Source: JAZDEU01 sp043808545
GTDB taxonomy: Bacteria; Patescibacteriota; Patescibacteriia; JAZDEU01
DNA length: 20,531 bases
Reading direction: 5' to 3'
Assembly: GCA_043808545.1 (NCBI GenBank)
Contig: JAZDEU010000006.1
Coordinates: 1 to 20,531 of the forward strand
The notes beneath the pieces are model-generated. The model was not told the origin of the DNA, made no database searches, and saw only the letters and a list, made by a program, of their open reading frames with translations. This document shows positions 6,527 to 14,160 of this stretch, one piece after another. A program made the position numbers and the translations under genes. Position 1 is the stretch's first letter. Every line of letters starts with the position of its first letter.

Positions 6527-7153
6527 ATGAAATCTAAAAAAATACTAATTGTAGTCTTAATTTTACTTGTTTTTTTTGTTGTTTCGGGGTGTGGGAGAAA
6601 AGAAATTAAAACATCCTCTAGTCCCCCTTTGGAAAAGGGGGAATAGCAAATGGAAACTGCGGCGAGCAGTTCTGAAATTGCTATGAGTACGGCGGAGACA
6701 AAAACAGGATATGAGGTTATAGAATCAGAAAAAATAGATTACGCGGATGAAATGGATGTGAGTTGTTAAAAGACTTTTGTAGATTATGATTATAAAGTAA
6801 AAATAAATTATCCTGCTGAATTAGAATTTAGTAAATTTAATGATAATTTGTATTTTGAAAAAAGTTATATAGTTTATTTTTTAGATACAAAAAAATTATA
6901 TAATAGCAGTCTGGTAATGGAAATAAGAAATAATACTGATAATACAGCATATGAAAATTTTGATAATTGGAAAGATCCTATAAGTGAAATAAAACCGCGA
7001 GAAAAAAGACAAATAGGAAAATATAAAGGAATAGGTATAACAGAAAAAAATGGTATAGATTCTGTTGGATATTATTTATATAGACATCACATCGGGAAAT
7101 GCAACCAAGATATAGGAAATAAGGCTAAGATATGGTATAATGCCGTGGTATGA
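6527..7153 (+). pseudogene. Lipoprotein gene broken by two in-frame stops
   Basis: One reading frame runs from ATG 6527 to the TGA at 7151-7153, interrupted only by TAG at 6644-6646 and TAA at 6767-6769. The first part is a clear lipoprotein signal peptide: MKSKKILIVV, a hydrophobic core, and lipobox VSGC with cysteine 22. After the first stop the frame reads METAASSSEIAMSTAETKTG, acidic linker-like sequence; after the second it reads KTFVDYDYKVKINYPAELEF and a folded domain to about 7090. The uninterrupted protein would be about 208 residues with no recognised domain. The first stop adjoins a CCCCCTTT/AAAGGGGG palindrome (6623-6642), probably a small repeat insertion. The 3' end runs into the transposase remnant. 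Confidence 0.75.
6613..6642. repeat. Small GC-rich palindrome inside the broken lipoprotein gene
   Basis: TAGTCCCCCTTT and AAAAGGGGGA face each other across GG, giving a stem of about 9 bp. Its GC content differs from the surrounding gene and it directly precedes the TAG that stops the first frame. Confidence 0.55.
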
Positions 7154-7679
7154 AGAAGGCAAAAAGATTAACAAAAAAACAGAAAAAATGTCTCCATGAT
7201 ATCATTCCACTTTTCAAAAAATTTGGCTTAGAAAAAATGAATATCCAAAAATTGAAGTTTCAAATACAAAAAAGAATCGCAGCATCTACGGTTTTCTAAA
7301 CATTAGAACGGGACAAGAGCATGCTTTTAAAACAGGATGGCAAAATATGTATATCACGGCAGAAGTTTTAAAAGAGCTAAGAAAAATTTATCCGCAACAA
7401 AAATTATTTATTATGCGGGATGGCGCAGGTTGGCATAGAGGAAGCAAAGTTCAAGAATTTATTTTGGAAGATAAAAATATTGAAACTTTTTACTTTCCCA
7501 GATATTCTCCGGAGGAAAATCCTCAGGAGCATGTCTGGAAAAGCGGAAGAAGCAATGTAACTCATAATAAATTTATTCAAGACATTGATATTACTACAGA
7601 TGAGTTCGTTAAATACCTCAATAATAAAATTTTTCAATATTCTTTACAAGGTCTTGGTTGCAAGACATAATGTGATGTC
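7083..7679. mobile_element. Internally deleted IS630-like element with candidate terminal repeats
   Basis: GACATCACAT at 7083-7092 and ATGTGATGTC at 7670-7679 are perfect 10-base inverted repeats. TATA precedes the left one; TCTATA follows the right one, so the match extends if two bases are gapped. They frame the transposase remnant. IS630 elements usually duplicate a TA target; TA is present on the left but the right junction is imperfect. The element is about 600 bp, too short for a full transposase gene (about 1 kb). Confidence 0.5.
7140..7670 (+). pseudogene. 5'-truncated IS630-family transposase (DDE domain)
   Basis: The frame from 7140 reads MPWYEEGKKINKK, a TGA at 7197-7199, then continues as YHSTFQKIWLRKNEYPKI, NRSIYGFLNIRTG and the intact part from ATG 7347. 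That part has the DDE_3 landmarks IMRDGAGWHRG, FPRYSPEENPQEHVWKSGR and VTHNKF. The second catalytic Asp (residue 25 from 7347) and Glu (residue 61) are 35 residues apart, the IS630/Tc1 spacing. The N-terminal helix-turn-helix region and first catalytic Asp are missing, so it cannot be an active transposase. It sits between the broken lipoprotein gene and recO. Confidence 0.8.
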
Positions 7680-7738
7680 TCTATATGCAAAATAATGGAT
7701 TTTCAAAAAAAGAATTGATGTCTACACAATGAATAAAT

Positions 7739-8536
7739 ATGTATAGTACAAAAGGTTTTATTTTGAGAAATTACAACATCGGAGAAAATGACAAAGGGTA
7801 TGTTATTTATACGGAAAATTATGGCAAAAAAATATTTTTTGCAAAAGGCGCGCGAAAAATTCAAAGCAAGCTTTCGCCTCATTTAGCGGAATTTGCTGAG
7901 GTGAATTTAGATTTTATAAAAGGCAGGAATAGCGATAAGTTAACAGGGGCGCAATTGGAAAAAAGTTTTAAATTTATTAAGAATGATTTAAGAAAAATTA
8001 CAGTCGCGAATTTTGCTGTTGATGTTTTTGATAATTTAATAAAGTTAGAGCATCCTGATAAAGATGTTTATAATCTTTTGAGAGAAATTTTTAAAATATT
8101 AGATAAAGAGGAGAATATAAAAAGATGTTATTTTTCCGCAAATATTTTTATTTGGAAACTTTTAATTTTATTAGGATATAAGCCGGAATTAAATAAATGC
8201 GCGAAATGCGGATGTGATTTTACAGAAAAAATTTATTTAGATGCTATGAAATGCGAACTGTTTTGCGGGAAGTGCTATGGAGCTGGTCGGAGTGAAGAGC
8301 TGTATGACAATAGAGAGAACGCGCGCCTTGGAAAACCTCACATCAGCCCTCTCCTCCTGCCAGCGCAGGCGTGCAAAGGGGATGGAGTAATCAGCAGAAG
8401 TTCATTAAAATATTTGAAAGGCAATCCGCCATCTGCTGTTGATTGCGACGAAATAATAATTATTATTCAAAAATTTATCCGTTTGCATCTTGAGAAAGTT
8501 TTAAAAAGCGAGGCGTGGATAGAAAAATTATTTTAA
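7739..8536 (+). CDS. recO: DNA repair protein RecO
   Basis: The N-terminal OB-fold region has the family start MYSTKGFILRNYNIGENDKG, FFAKGARKIQSKLSPHL and LDFIKGRNSDKLTGAQL (landmarks KGARK and DKLTGA). A helical domain follows, with a zinc ribbon of C154/C157 and C176/C179. RecO anneals ssDNA and, with RecR, helps load RecA at gaps in the RecF pathway. At 265 aa the length is in the family range, but it includes about 33 residues (roughly 181-213) between the last zinc cysteine and VISRSSLKYL, where relatives have about 10. That stretch is encoded by GC-richer, repeat-like DNA. The start is 7739, just after the IS remnant. Confidence 0.92.
   Translation: MYSTKGFILRNYNIGENDKGYVIYTENYGKKIFFAKGARKIQSKLSPHLAEFAEVNLDFIKGRNSDKLTGAQLEKSFKFIKNDLRKITVANFAVDVFDNLIKLEHPDKDVYNLLREIFKILDKEENIKRCYFSANIFIWKLLILLGYKPELNKCAKCGCDFTEKIYLDAMKCELFCGKCYGAGRSEELYDNRENARLGKPHISPLLLPAQACKGDGVISRSSLKYLKGNPPSAVDCDEIIIIIQKFIRLHLEKVLKSEAWIEKLF
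8279..8380. repeat. Repeat-like in-frame insertion in recO
   Basis: This stretch is GC-richer than the rest of recO, contains CCTGCCAGCGCAGGCG (close to the palindrome at 9640-9657) and CCCTCTCCTCC, and encodes a low-homology segment rich in Gly, Arg and Pro. It keeps the reading frame open. Confidence 0.5.
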
Positions 8537-8547
8537 TTTTTTTGATA

Positions 8548-8586
8548 AACATTTGAATATTTAATTTAAACAAATATTAAAATGTT
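8548..8586. repeat. AT-rich hairpin downstream of recO
   Basis: AACATTTGAATATTT (8548-8562) pairs with AAATATTAAAATGTT (8572-8586) with one mismatch around a 9-base loop. No T run follows, so it is not a convincing terminator. It lies 19 bases before the next gene. Confidence 0.6.
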
Positions 8587-8605
8587 AAAAGAAGATTATT
8601 AATTT

Positions 8606-9058
8606 ATGTCAAAAAATTATGAAGGATTGGGAGTTGACCCAGCTTTTAAAGAGCGAATCAACAAAGATGTGTTGGAAATGGGAAAAGATTGTAAAGATCA
8701 TAATGTAAAAACTGAAGATAATGAGGAGAATTTAAGACAGTACATTGATGAGCAAAAAATTATAAAAGTGACAAACGATGAGATGGACATTCCTGAGGAG
8801 TATAAGGAAAAAATTTATCCATTGAAAGCATGGTCGATATGCTATAATTTTGAATACTTTGAAATGTTGTATATTGATAAGAAAGGAAATATTGCAGAAG
8901 TGAAAATCGGAGTAAAAAAGCTAGAGCAATTAAGAGGAGGGTTCGATGATGCATTACGAAAGGCTGGATTTAAAGTAGAGATTAATACAAGAGAATGTCC
9001 TGAATATGCATGGGTGCTTGAGCAAATAAATAAAAAACAAACAAGAGAAATTAAATGA
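8606..9058 (+). CDS. Hypothetical protein, 150 aa
   Basis: I do not recognise this protein. It is highly charged, with no signal peptide or membrane segment, so it is probably cytoplasmic. The N-terminal 60 residues are acidic and hydrophilic and may be disordered. The second half (about 70-140) alternates short hydrophobic strands (CYNFEYFEMLYID, IAEVKIGVKKLEQL) with helices, suggesting a small alpha/beta fold. ATG at 8606 follows an AAAGAAGA-like purine stretch. It sits between recO and the deacylase gene in the same direction. Coding is supported by the long open frame with typical codon use. Confidence 0.7.
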   Translation: MSKNYEGLGVDPAFKERINKDVLEMGKDCKDHNVKTEDNEENLRQYIDEQKIIKVTNDEMDIPEEYKEKIYPLKAWSICYNFEYFEMLYIDKKGNIAEVKIGVKKLEQLRGGFDDALRKAGFKVEINTRECPEYAWVLEQINKKQTREIK

Positions 9059-9094
9059 ATAAATGAGAAAAAAAGGGGGGTAATTATTAAATAT

Positions 9095-9637
9095 ATGATT
9101 TCAAAAAAATTAGAAAAATTTTTAGAAAAACATGGCATAGACTATGATTTACTTGAACACAAAACAGTTTATACCGCTTTTGACGCGGCGCAGACTTTAA
9201 AAAAGAAATTAGAAGAAATCGCAAAAACATTGTTTTTAAAAGCGGATAAGAAGTATGTTTTAATTGTAATTCCTGCGTCGCATCGCGCCGATTTAGTAAA
9301 ACTAAAAAAAATGCTGAAAGTTGAAAAACTGGAAATTGTAAAAGAAACCGAGATGGCAAGCGCGCTTAATGTAAAACCGGGGGCGGTAACGCCTTTTGGG
9401 AAATTTCACGGCGTGCCCGTTTATGTTGATAAGGCTTTATTGAAAAGCAAGTTAATAGTAGCTTCAACTGGCAGTTTTTCAGAATCTATCTTAATGAAAA
9501 CGAAAGATCTTTTGGAAACAGGAGCAGAAGTTGTCGGCGCGTTTGCGAAAAAACACGAATTCAAGAAAACCAAAAAACCCGTTGTGAAAGGAAAAGTTAA
9601 AATCAAAAAAGTTGTGGGGAGAAAAAAAAGAAATTAA
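9095..9637 (+). CDS. YbaK/EbsC-type aminoacyl-tRNA deacylase
   Basis: The 180-aa product belongs to the YbaK/ProX editing family: FLEKHGIDYDLLEHKTVYTAFDAAQTL at the N-terminus (landmarks YDLLEH and TAFDAAQ), a conserved lysine in KTLFLKADKKYVLIVIPASHRADLVKLKK (KTLFLKAD and LVIPA-like), a GAVTPFG loop, VYVDKALL and a terminal ASTGSFSESI. Such proteins hydrolyse mischarged tRNAs (often Cys-tRNA-Pro or Ala-tRNA-Pro) in trans in the cytoplasm; the substrate here is not determinable. The last 25 residues are very basic (KKTKKPVVKGKVKIKKVVGR), an extra tail that may aid RNA binding. GGGGGG at 9074-9079 may act as the ribosome binding site. tyrS follows 39 bases downstream. Confidence 0.88.
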   Translation: MISKKLEKFLEKHGIDYDLLEHKTVYTAFDAAQTLKKKLEEIAKTLFLKADKKYVLIVIPASHRADLVKLKKMLKVEKLEIVKETEMASALNVKPGAVTPFGKFHGVPVYVDKALLKSKLIVASTGSFSESILMKTKDLLETGAEVVGAFAKKHEFKKTKKPVVKGKVKIKKVVGRKKRN

Positions 9638-9639
9638 GA

Positions 9640-9657
9640 CCTGTCTGCGCAGGCAGG
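9640..9657. repeat. 18-bp palindrome CCTGTCTGCGCAGGCAGG
   Basis: The inner 8 bases (CTGCGCAG) and outer 4-base arms pair; the one imperfect pair is T opposite G. It is GC-rich in an AT-rich spacer. A related CCTGCCAGCGCAGGCG occurs in recO at about 8357-8372. No T run follows. Confidence 0.7.
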
Positions 9658-9676
9658 AATTGAGAAATTAAGAAAT

Positions 9677-10879
9677 ATGAATAAATTTGACAATAAAAAA
9701 ATTAAAGATTTAATGACGCGGGGGGTGGTTGATGTTATTGTAAAAAAAAATTTGGAAGAAAAGTTAAGATCAGGGAAAAAGCTGCGCGTTAAATACGGGA
9801 TTGATCCGACTGGTCCGAAAATTCATTTGGGCAGAGCGTCCACAATGCGCAAACTGGCAAAGTTTCAAGAACTCGGGCATCAAGTGGTCTTAATAGTGGG
9901 CGATTTTACCGCGCAGATAGGAGATGCGTCTGATAAGATGAACGAACGACCGATGCTTACGGATTTGCAGGTTAAGGAAAATATGAAAAATTATCTTCCG
10001 CAGATTGGGAAAATTATTGATGTTGAAAAAGCGGAAGTCCGTTATAATAGCGAGTGGCTTGGAAAACTGTCTTATGCCGATATCTGCCGTCAGGCGGATA
10101 ATTTTTCCGTGGCGCAAATCTTAGACAGGGAAAATTTTTCAAAGAGAATAAAAGAAGGAACGCGAATTTCTTTGCGCGAACTTTTGTATCCTTTAATGCA
10201 AGGTTATGACAGCGTGGCAATTAATACTGACATTGAGATAGGCGGAAGCGATCAATTATTTAATGTTTTAGCTGGACGCGAGCTACAGCGCGCTTATGGG
10301 CAAGATGCGCAAAATATTATTACATTTAAGTTATTGGACGGGACTGACGGAAGAAAGATGAGTACCAGCTGGGGAAACATAATCTGCATTACTGATGATG
10401 CGGATAGTATTTACGGGAAAATTATGTCAATGCGCGATGAGCTAATTACGCAATATTTTGAACTTTGCACGGATGTGGAAATGGAAAAAATTAAGGAAAT
10501 GGAGGCTGAAATTAGTAAAAATAAAATAAATCCGCGTGATTTGAAAATGTGGCTGGCACGGGAGATTGTTAAAATATATTATGATGGAACATCGGCTCTT
10601 GTGGCAGAGGAGAATTTTAAAAATGTTTTTCAGAAAAAAGAAATTCCTGATAAAGTAGAATCTTTTTTTACAAAAATTAAAAAATATAGTATACTAGATT
10701 TAGTAGTAGATTGCGGTTTTGCGAAAAGCAAAGGGGAAGCTCGCAGATTAGTTTTACAAAAAGGCATAAAAATTGACGGAAAAACAGTTGATGCCAGCGC
10801 GAAAGTTATAGAAATTACAGAGAAAGGAATTCTATTGCAAAAAGGAAAGAGATCTTTTATAAAAGTAAAAATAAAATAA
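9677..10879 (+). CDS. tyrS: Tyrosyl-tRNA synthetase
   Basis: This class I synthetase of 400 aa charges tRNA-Tyr. Visible are VKYGIDPTGPKIHLGRAS (HLGR, HIGH-type signature, residues 50-53), VVLIVGDFTAQIGD, the tyrosine-site region LLYPLMQGYDSVAI with IEIGGSDQLFN, and GRKMSTSWGN (KMSTS, residues 227-231). The C-terminal S4 RNA-binding domain is at about 336-397 (ILDLVVDCGFAKSKGEARRL and GIKIDG). Domain order and length match the bacterial TyrRS group with a short connector. It follows the deacylase gene in the same direction, so a translation-quality operon is plausible. Confidence 0.96.
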   Translation: MNKFDNKKIKDLMTRGVVDVIVKKNLEEKLRSGKKLRVKYGIDPTGPKIHLGRASTMRKLAKFQELGHQVVLIVGDFTAQIGDASDKMNERPMLTDLQVKENMKNYLPQIGKIIDVEKAEVRYNSEWLGKLSYADICRQADNFSVAQILDRENFSKRIKEGTRISLRELLYPLMQGYDSVAINTDIEIGGSDQLFNVLAGRELQRAYGQDAQNIITFKLLDGTDGRKMSTSWGNIICITDDADSIYGKIMSMRDELITQYFELCTDVEMEKIKEMEAEISKNKINPRDLKMWLAREIVKIYYDGTSALVAEENFKNVFQKKEIPDKVESFFTKIKKYSILDLVVDCGFAKSKGEARRLVLQKGIKIDGKTVDASAKVIEITEKGILLQKGKRSFIKVKIK

Positions 10880-10913
10880 AAAAATGAAGTTTATTATATC
10901 TTAGTTTTTAGAA

Positions 10914-10942
10914 TTTAACGCAACTGGCACAGATGTTATAAT
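10914..10942 (+). promoter_or_regulatory. Possible promoter upstream of the repeat
   Basis: TATAAT at 10937-10942 has a TG one base upstream (TGTTATAAT), with a weak TTTAAC 17 bases before it (10914-10919). It could drive the 11257 gene through a leader of about 300 bases that contains the inverted-repeat element. The -35 is poor. Confidence 0.3.
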
Positions 10943-10992
10943 TCATTTAATGCCATACATAAAGGTTATGGCGATAGATATTTAATTAACGC

Positions 10993-11173
10993 CTGTTGAA
11001 ATAGTCGCAGAATGTCATTCCGACCGAGCGAACCAGACGCTCAAACGGCTGGTTCGTGAGTGGAGAGCCTGTCCTGAGCGAAGCCGAATGGAAATCTGTT
11101 TATTAAGCCAAATTTGGTACTGTCAACAGATCCCTCGGCTACGCTCGGGATGACGAAAATACTATTTCAACAG
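10993..11173. repeat. Terminal-inverted-repeat element, copy 2 (181 bp)
   Basis: CTGTTGAAATAGT (10993-11005) and ACTATTTCAACAG (11161-11173) are perfect 13-base inverted ends, the same as in the copy at the window start. The interior is different: it carries facing TCATTCCGACCGAGCG and CTCGGCTACGCTCGGGATGA segments plus a GAGCGAAGCCGAATGG unit. TAATTAACGCC occurs on both sides (10983-10993 and 11178-11188), possibly a target duplication. No ORF is present. Together with the flanks it fills the gap of 377 bases between tyrS and the 828-aa gene; I see no gene there. Confidence 0.82.
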
Positions 11174-11256
11174 ATACTAATTAACGCCTTAGCGCGAAAT
11201 TGCTTAATGGCGACGGTGCCAAAATTAAACAATTTTGCGCAAATAGGTAAAATTTT

Positions 11257-13743
11257 ATGTTTAAATTTAAAAAAAATTATGTTTTGGCTGCGGCGGTTTT
11301 TGTTTGTTTGTTTGGATTATTTAAGACAAGTCCTGCCAAGTGCGGAGTTGCGATTACCGACACTGACGGAGGCGTTAATTATTTTCAAAAAGGTCAAACA
11401 TACACAGGGGCTTATTTCAGAGACACAACCGACGCGTATACTGACGCCTGCACAACAGGCAACTATTTAATGGAGTATTATGTTGCGGATAATGAGATTA
11501 AATATGACTCCTATGAATGTCCGAACGGCTGCAAAGACGACGCATGTGTTTTGGAACCAAAAAGAGGTCAAAAAATAGGCGACGTTGATGGCGATGGAAA
11601 GATTGCGAAAACTGATTCAGATATAGTTGCCAAAATAGACGCTGGCTTGATCTCTAAACCAACTGATATTTGCGCTGTTGATGCTGATCAGAATAAAAAA
11701 GTTGACACATTTGACGCGTTGGCTATCAGCGAAATAGTTGCCGGAACAAAGACAAGCCCCGGCAACTGCGGCAGTCCTGTTATAACATCCGGATCATCTG
11801 CGAAGTTTATTAAAGGAAATGCTTATACTATAGCTTTTAAGATAACAAACGCTGCTTTAGATTCAAAGTTGATTTATCGTTTAAATGATCCAAACGGCAG
11901 TTCGGCGGAAAATGCAACTTTTGACAAAACAAATACTGCATCTAGCAAGTTTTATCTTGACCAAAATAATGTTTTGACTTTTCTAATGTCTTTTTATCCT
12001 GCAAGTTCATGGACAGCCGGAGAATATAAAGCCGTCTTTGATGTTGAGACAAACGGCGTTAAATTAAGGGCAAATGAGATTAAATTGGAGATTTTAAATC
12101 CTCTTCCCGATCTCGCGATTGACGATATTTACAGCGACAACGGAAAATTGTCTGTTAAAATAAAAAACATAGGCAACGCCGAAGCCTCAGCGAATAAAGG
12201 GCATTTGTATATTTATATAGACGAACAGTTGAAATGGACTTATTCTTTGTCCACTTTAAGCGATCAAAAGTTTCGTTCCATCGGAGGAAGCTCTGTAATC
12301 CAGCCGCAAATTTTAACAGGCTCTCATACCATCAAAGCAACTCTTGATCCAAAATTTGAAATAGCCGAATCAAATGAGGATAATAATACTTTGACGAAGA
12401 CTGTAAATTTTGGCGAGACATCTTCAAAGCCGGATTTGATTTTCGGGGATATTAATATTTCTACTGGCTTGGATGTGAATACAAAATGGCGCAAACTAAC
12501 AGATGTAATAAGTCTTAATGTGAACGAAAGAGTTGTGGGAATTTTAGCAAATGTAAAAAATAATGGACAAAAAAATGCTGATTATATACAAACAGAAATA
12601 AAAATTGTTGATGCTGAAAATAATACAGTATATACAAATATTGAAATTGGTCAAAGGGATGAGATATTAAAAGTTGGCGAAGAAAAGGTAATCGGCGGCG
12701 GTTGGTCTTGGACGCCAACTAAGATTGGAAAATATACATTCGCATTTAATATTGATTCATCTAATTTAATAGATGAATCAAATGAAAACAATAATGTTTT
12801 CTACGGGTCTGTAATGGTAAGCGCGAATGCCATAACACCAAAGCAACTAACAATTTCCAACCTGCAAGTTCCAACTTCTCTAATTCGTCCAACCGCAGCC
12901 ATAGTGTCATGGAATACAAATTTTTCAACAAATAGCAACGTGCATTATTGGAGCGCGGATAAAACGCAAGAAGATTGGAAAATTGACGATTATACCCAAA
13001 CTAATCATTTAATAAAATTAAACGGCTTAAAACCATTCACAACATACTATTTTACAGTTACTTCAACAAAAGATGGGGGCGATAATAAGACTTCGGAACA
13101 AATGTCATTTACAACAACATCATTGGGAACCGTTATTGATAATAAAATAGACACAATAAACAACCTCGCGCAACATTTGAACGACAATAAATTTGATCAA
13201 ATTTTAGAGGAAATAAAAACATTGAAAGATGTTATAAAAGAACAGCAAGCTCAAATTAAATATCTTACAAAACTAACCCAAGGCGTTAAAGAATTATCTG
13301 AAAAAGCGACTGACGCGATAAATAATTTCATAACCTACGGAGTTGACGAGAACACCAAAAGACTCGGCGCGGGAGAACGGGCGGCGGTGATGTATTCATA
13401 CAAAGCGGCGTTTGATAAATTGCCTGAGAGCGAGACAGAGTTTGCCGACGCCATAAAAATCGCGAACGGCAGATGGCCGAGCATCACCAACCAAAACGCC
13501 GAAAACAGAGCCAAAGAACAGTTTCAAAAAGTTTACAAAAGAACCCCAGGTATGAATAACGCGCGCGATAACGCGGCGGTAACGATTATGTCTTACGGTT
13601 TGCGCCAAAGAGCTGAAAACAGAAATATGAACAGCGAACGCGCCGGAATAGCGATATTTAAAAGCATTTACAACAAATTGCCGCAAACAACAGAGGAATG
13701 GAATATAATGCAGGCGATAACATATTCGGGAGCGGCAAGGTAA
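11257..13743 (+). CDS. Secreted multidomain protein: Cys-rich module, dockerin, CARDB x2, Fn3, coiled coil
   Basis: An N-terminal signal peptide (MFKFKKNYVLAAAVFVCLFG, residues 1-28) precedes a Cys-rich module at 29-97 (DTDGGVNYFQKG, CPNGCKDDAC). A dockerin follows at about 105-171, with two calcium loops, GDVDGDGKIAKTD and DADQNKKVDTFDALAI. About 283-390 and 391-525 are CARDB-type beta domains ending in ESNEDNNTL and ESNENNNVF. An Fn3-like domain spans about 528-625 (WNTNFSTNSNVHYW, LKPFTTYYFTVTS), then a coiled coil at 627-690 (ILEEIKTLKDVIKEQQAQIK). The C-terminus holds related units, ERAAVMYSYKAAFDKLPE and ERAGIAIFKSIYNKLPQ. CARDB and Fn3 suggest adhesion or binding at the surface; no catalytic motif is visible. 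The same Cys-rich plus dockerin pair recurs in the protease at 15193. Confidence 0.88.
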   Translation: MFKFKKNYVLAAAVFVCLFGLFKTSPAKCGVAITDTDGGVNYFQKGQTYTGAYFRDTTDAYTDACTTGNYLMEYYVADNEIKYDSYECPNGCKDDACVLEPKRGQKIGDVDGDGKIAKTDSDIVAKIDAGLISKPTDICAVDADQNKKVDTFDALAISEIVAGTKTSPGNCGSPVITSGSSAKFIKGNAYTIAFKITNAALDSKLIYRLNDPNGSSAENATFDKTNTASSKFYLDQNNVLTFLMSFYPASSWTAGEYKAVFDVETNGVKLRANEIKLEILNPLPDLAIDDIYSDNGKLSVKIKNIGNAEASANKGHLYIYIDEQLKWTYSLSTLSDQKFRSIGGSSVIQPQILTGSHTIKATLDPKFEIAESNEDNNTLTKTVNFGETSSKPDLIFGDINISTGLDVNTKWRKLTDVISLNVNERVVGILANVKNNGQKNADYIQTEIKIVDAENNTVYTNIEIGQRDEILKVGEEKVIGGGWSWTPTKIGKYTFAFNIDSSNLIDESNENNNVFYGSVMVSANAITPKQLTISNLQVPTSLIRPTAAIVSWNTNFSTNSNVHYWSADKTQEDWKIDDYTQTNHLIKLNGLKPFTTYYFTVTSTKDGGDNKTSEQMSFTTTSLGTVIDNKIDTINNLAQHLNDNKFDQILEEIKTLKDVIKEQQAQIKYLTKLTQGVKELSEKATDAINNFITYGVDENTKRLGAGERAAVMYSYKAAFDKLPESETEFADAIKIANGRWPSITNQNAENRAKEQFQKVYKRTPGMNNARDNAAVTIMSYGLRQRAENRNMNSERAGIAIFKSIYNKLPQTTEEWNIMQAITYSGAAR

Positions 13744-13752
13744 GCGATTTAT

Positions 13753-14160
13753 ATGAAACGAAAAATAAACATTAATGAAATCATAAACTATTGGCAAAAA
13801 GGAGCTGAACGCAGTTTTGATACTGCTGAATTTTTATATAAAGGCAAAAGATTTTCTGATTGTTTGTTTTTTTGCCATTTAATGCTTGGAAAAATATTAA
13901 AAGGATTGATAGCGCAAAAGACAAAACAGCACGCGCCCTATATGCACGAATTGGATATTTTAGCTAAAAAAACGGAGTTGCCTTTAACCGATTTACAGCT
14001 TGAACAGCTAAAAATTATCAGTACGTTTAATATCGCGGCGCGGTATGATAGTATCAAAGAATCTTTTTATAAGAGAGCGACAAAAAAATATGCTGAAAAA
14101 TATTTTTATGTTTCAAAAGAATTATTTTTATGGTTAAAAAAACAATACCCAAGAAAATAG
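13753..14160 (+). CDS. HEPN-domain protein (partner of MNT nucleotidyltransferase)
   Basis: The 135-aa helical protein matches the HEPN family (PF05168 type): INYWQKGAERSFDTAEFLYK, then RFSDCLFFCHLMLGKILKGLIA, HAPYMHELDILAKK, and ISTFNIAARYDSIKESF. Such proteins pair with minimal nucleotidyltransferases in toxin-antitoxin-like modules, where the HEPN part may be an RNase. The catalytic R-x4-6-H motif is not visible (the nearest is R33 with H eight residues further), nor is the RX4HXY motif targeted by AMPylating antitoxins, so RNase activity is uncertain. Its last 31 bases overlap the downstream gene, which supports coupled translation. It starts 9 bases after the 828-aa gene. Confidence 0.85.
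   Translation: MKRKININEIINYWQKGAERSFDTAEFLYKGKRFSDCLFFCHLMLGKILKGLIAQKTKQHAPYMHELDILAKKTELPLTDLQLEQLKIISTFNIAARYDSIKESFYKRATKKYAEKYFYVSKELFLWLKKQYPRK

Noticed and set aside
11114..11470. A 118-codon open frame crossing the repeat and the start of the 828-aa gene
   Set aside because: It overlaps a clear signal peptide and Cys-rich domain in another frame and begins inside a non-coding repeat.
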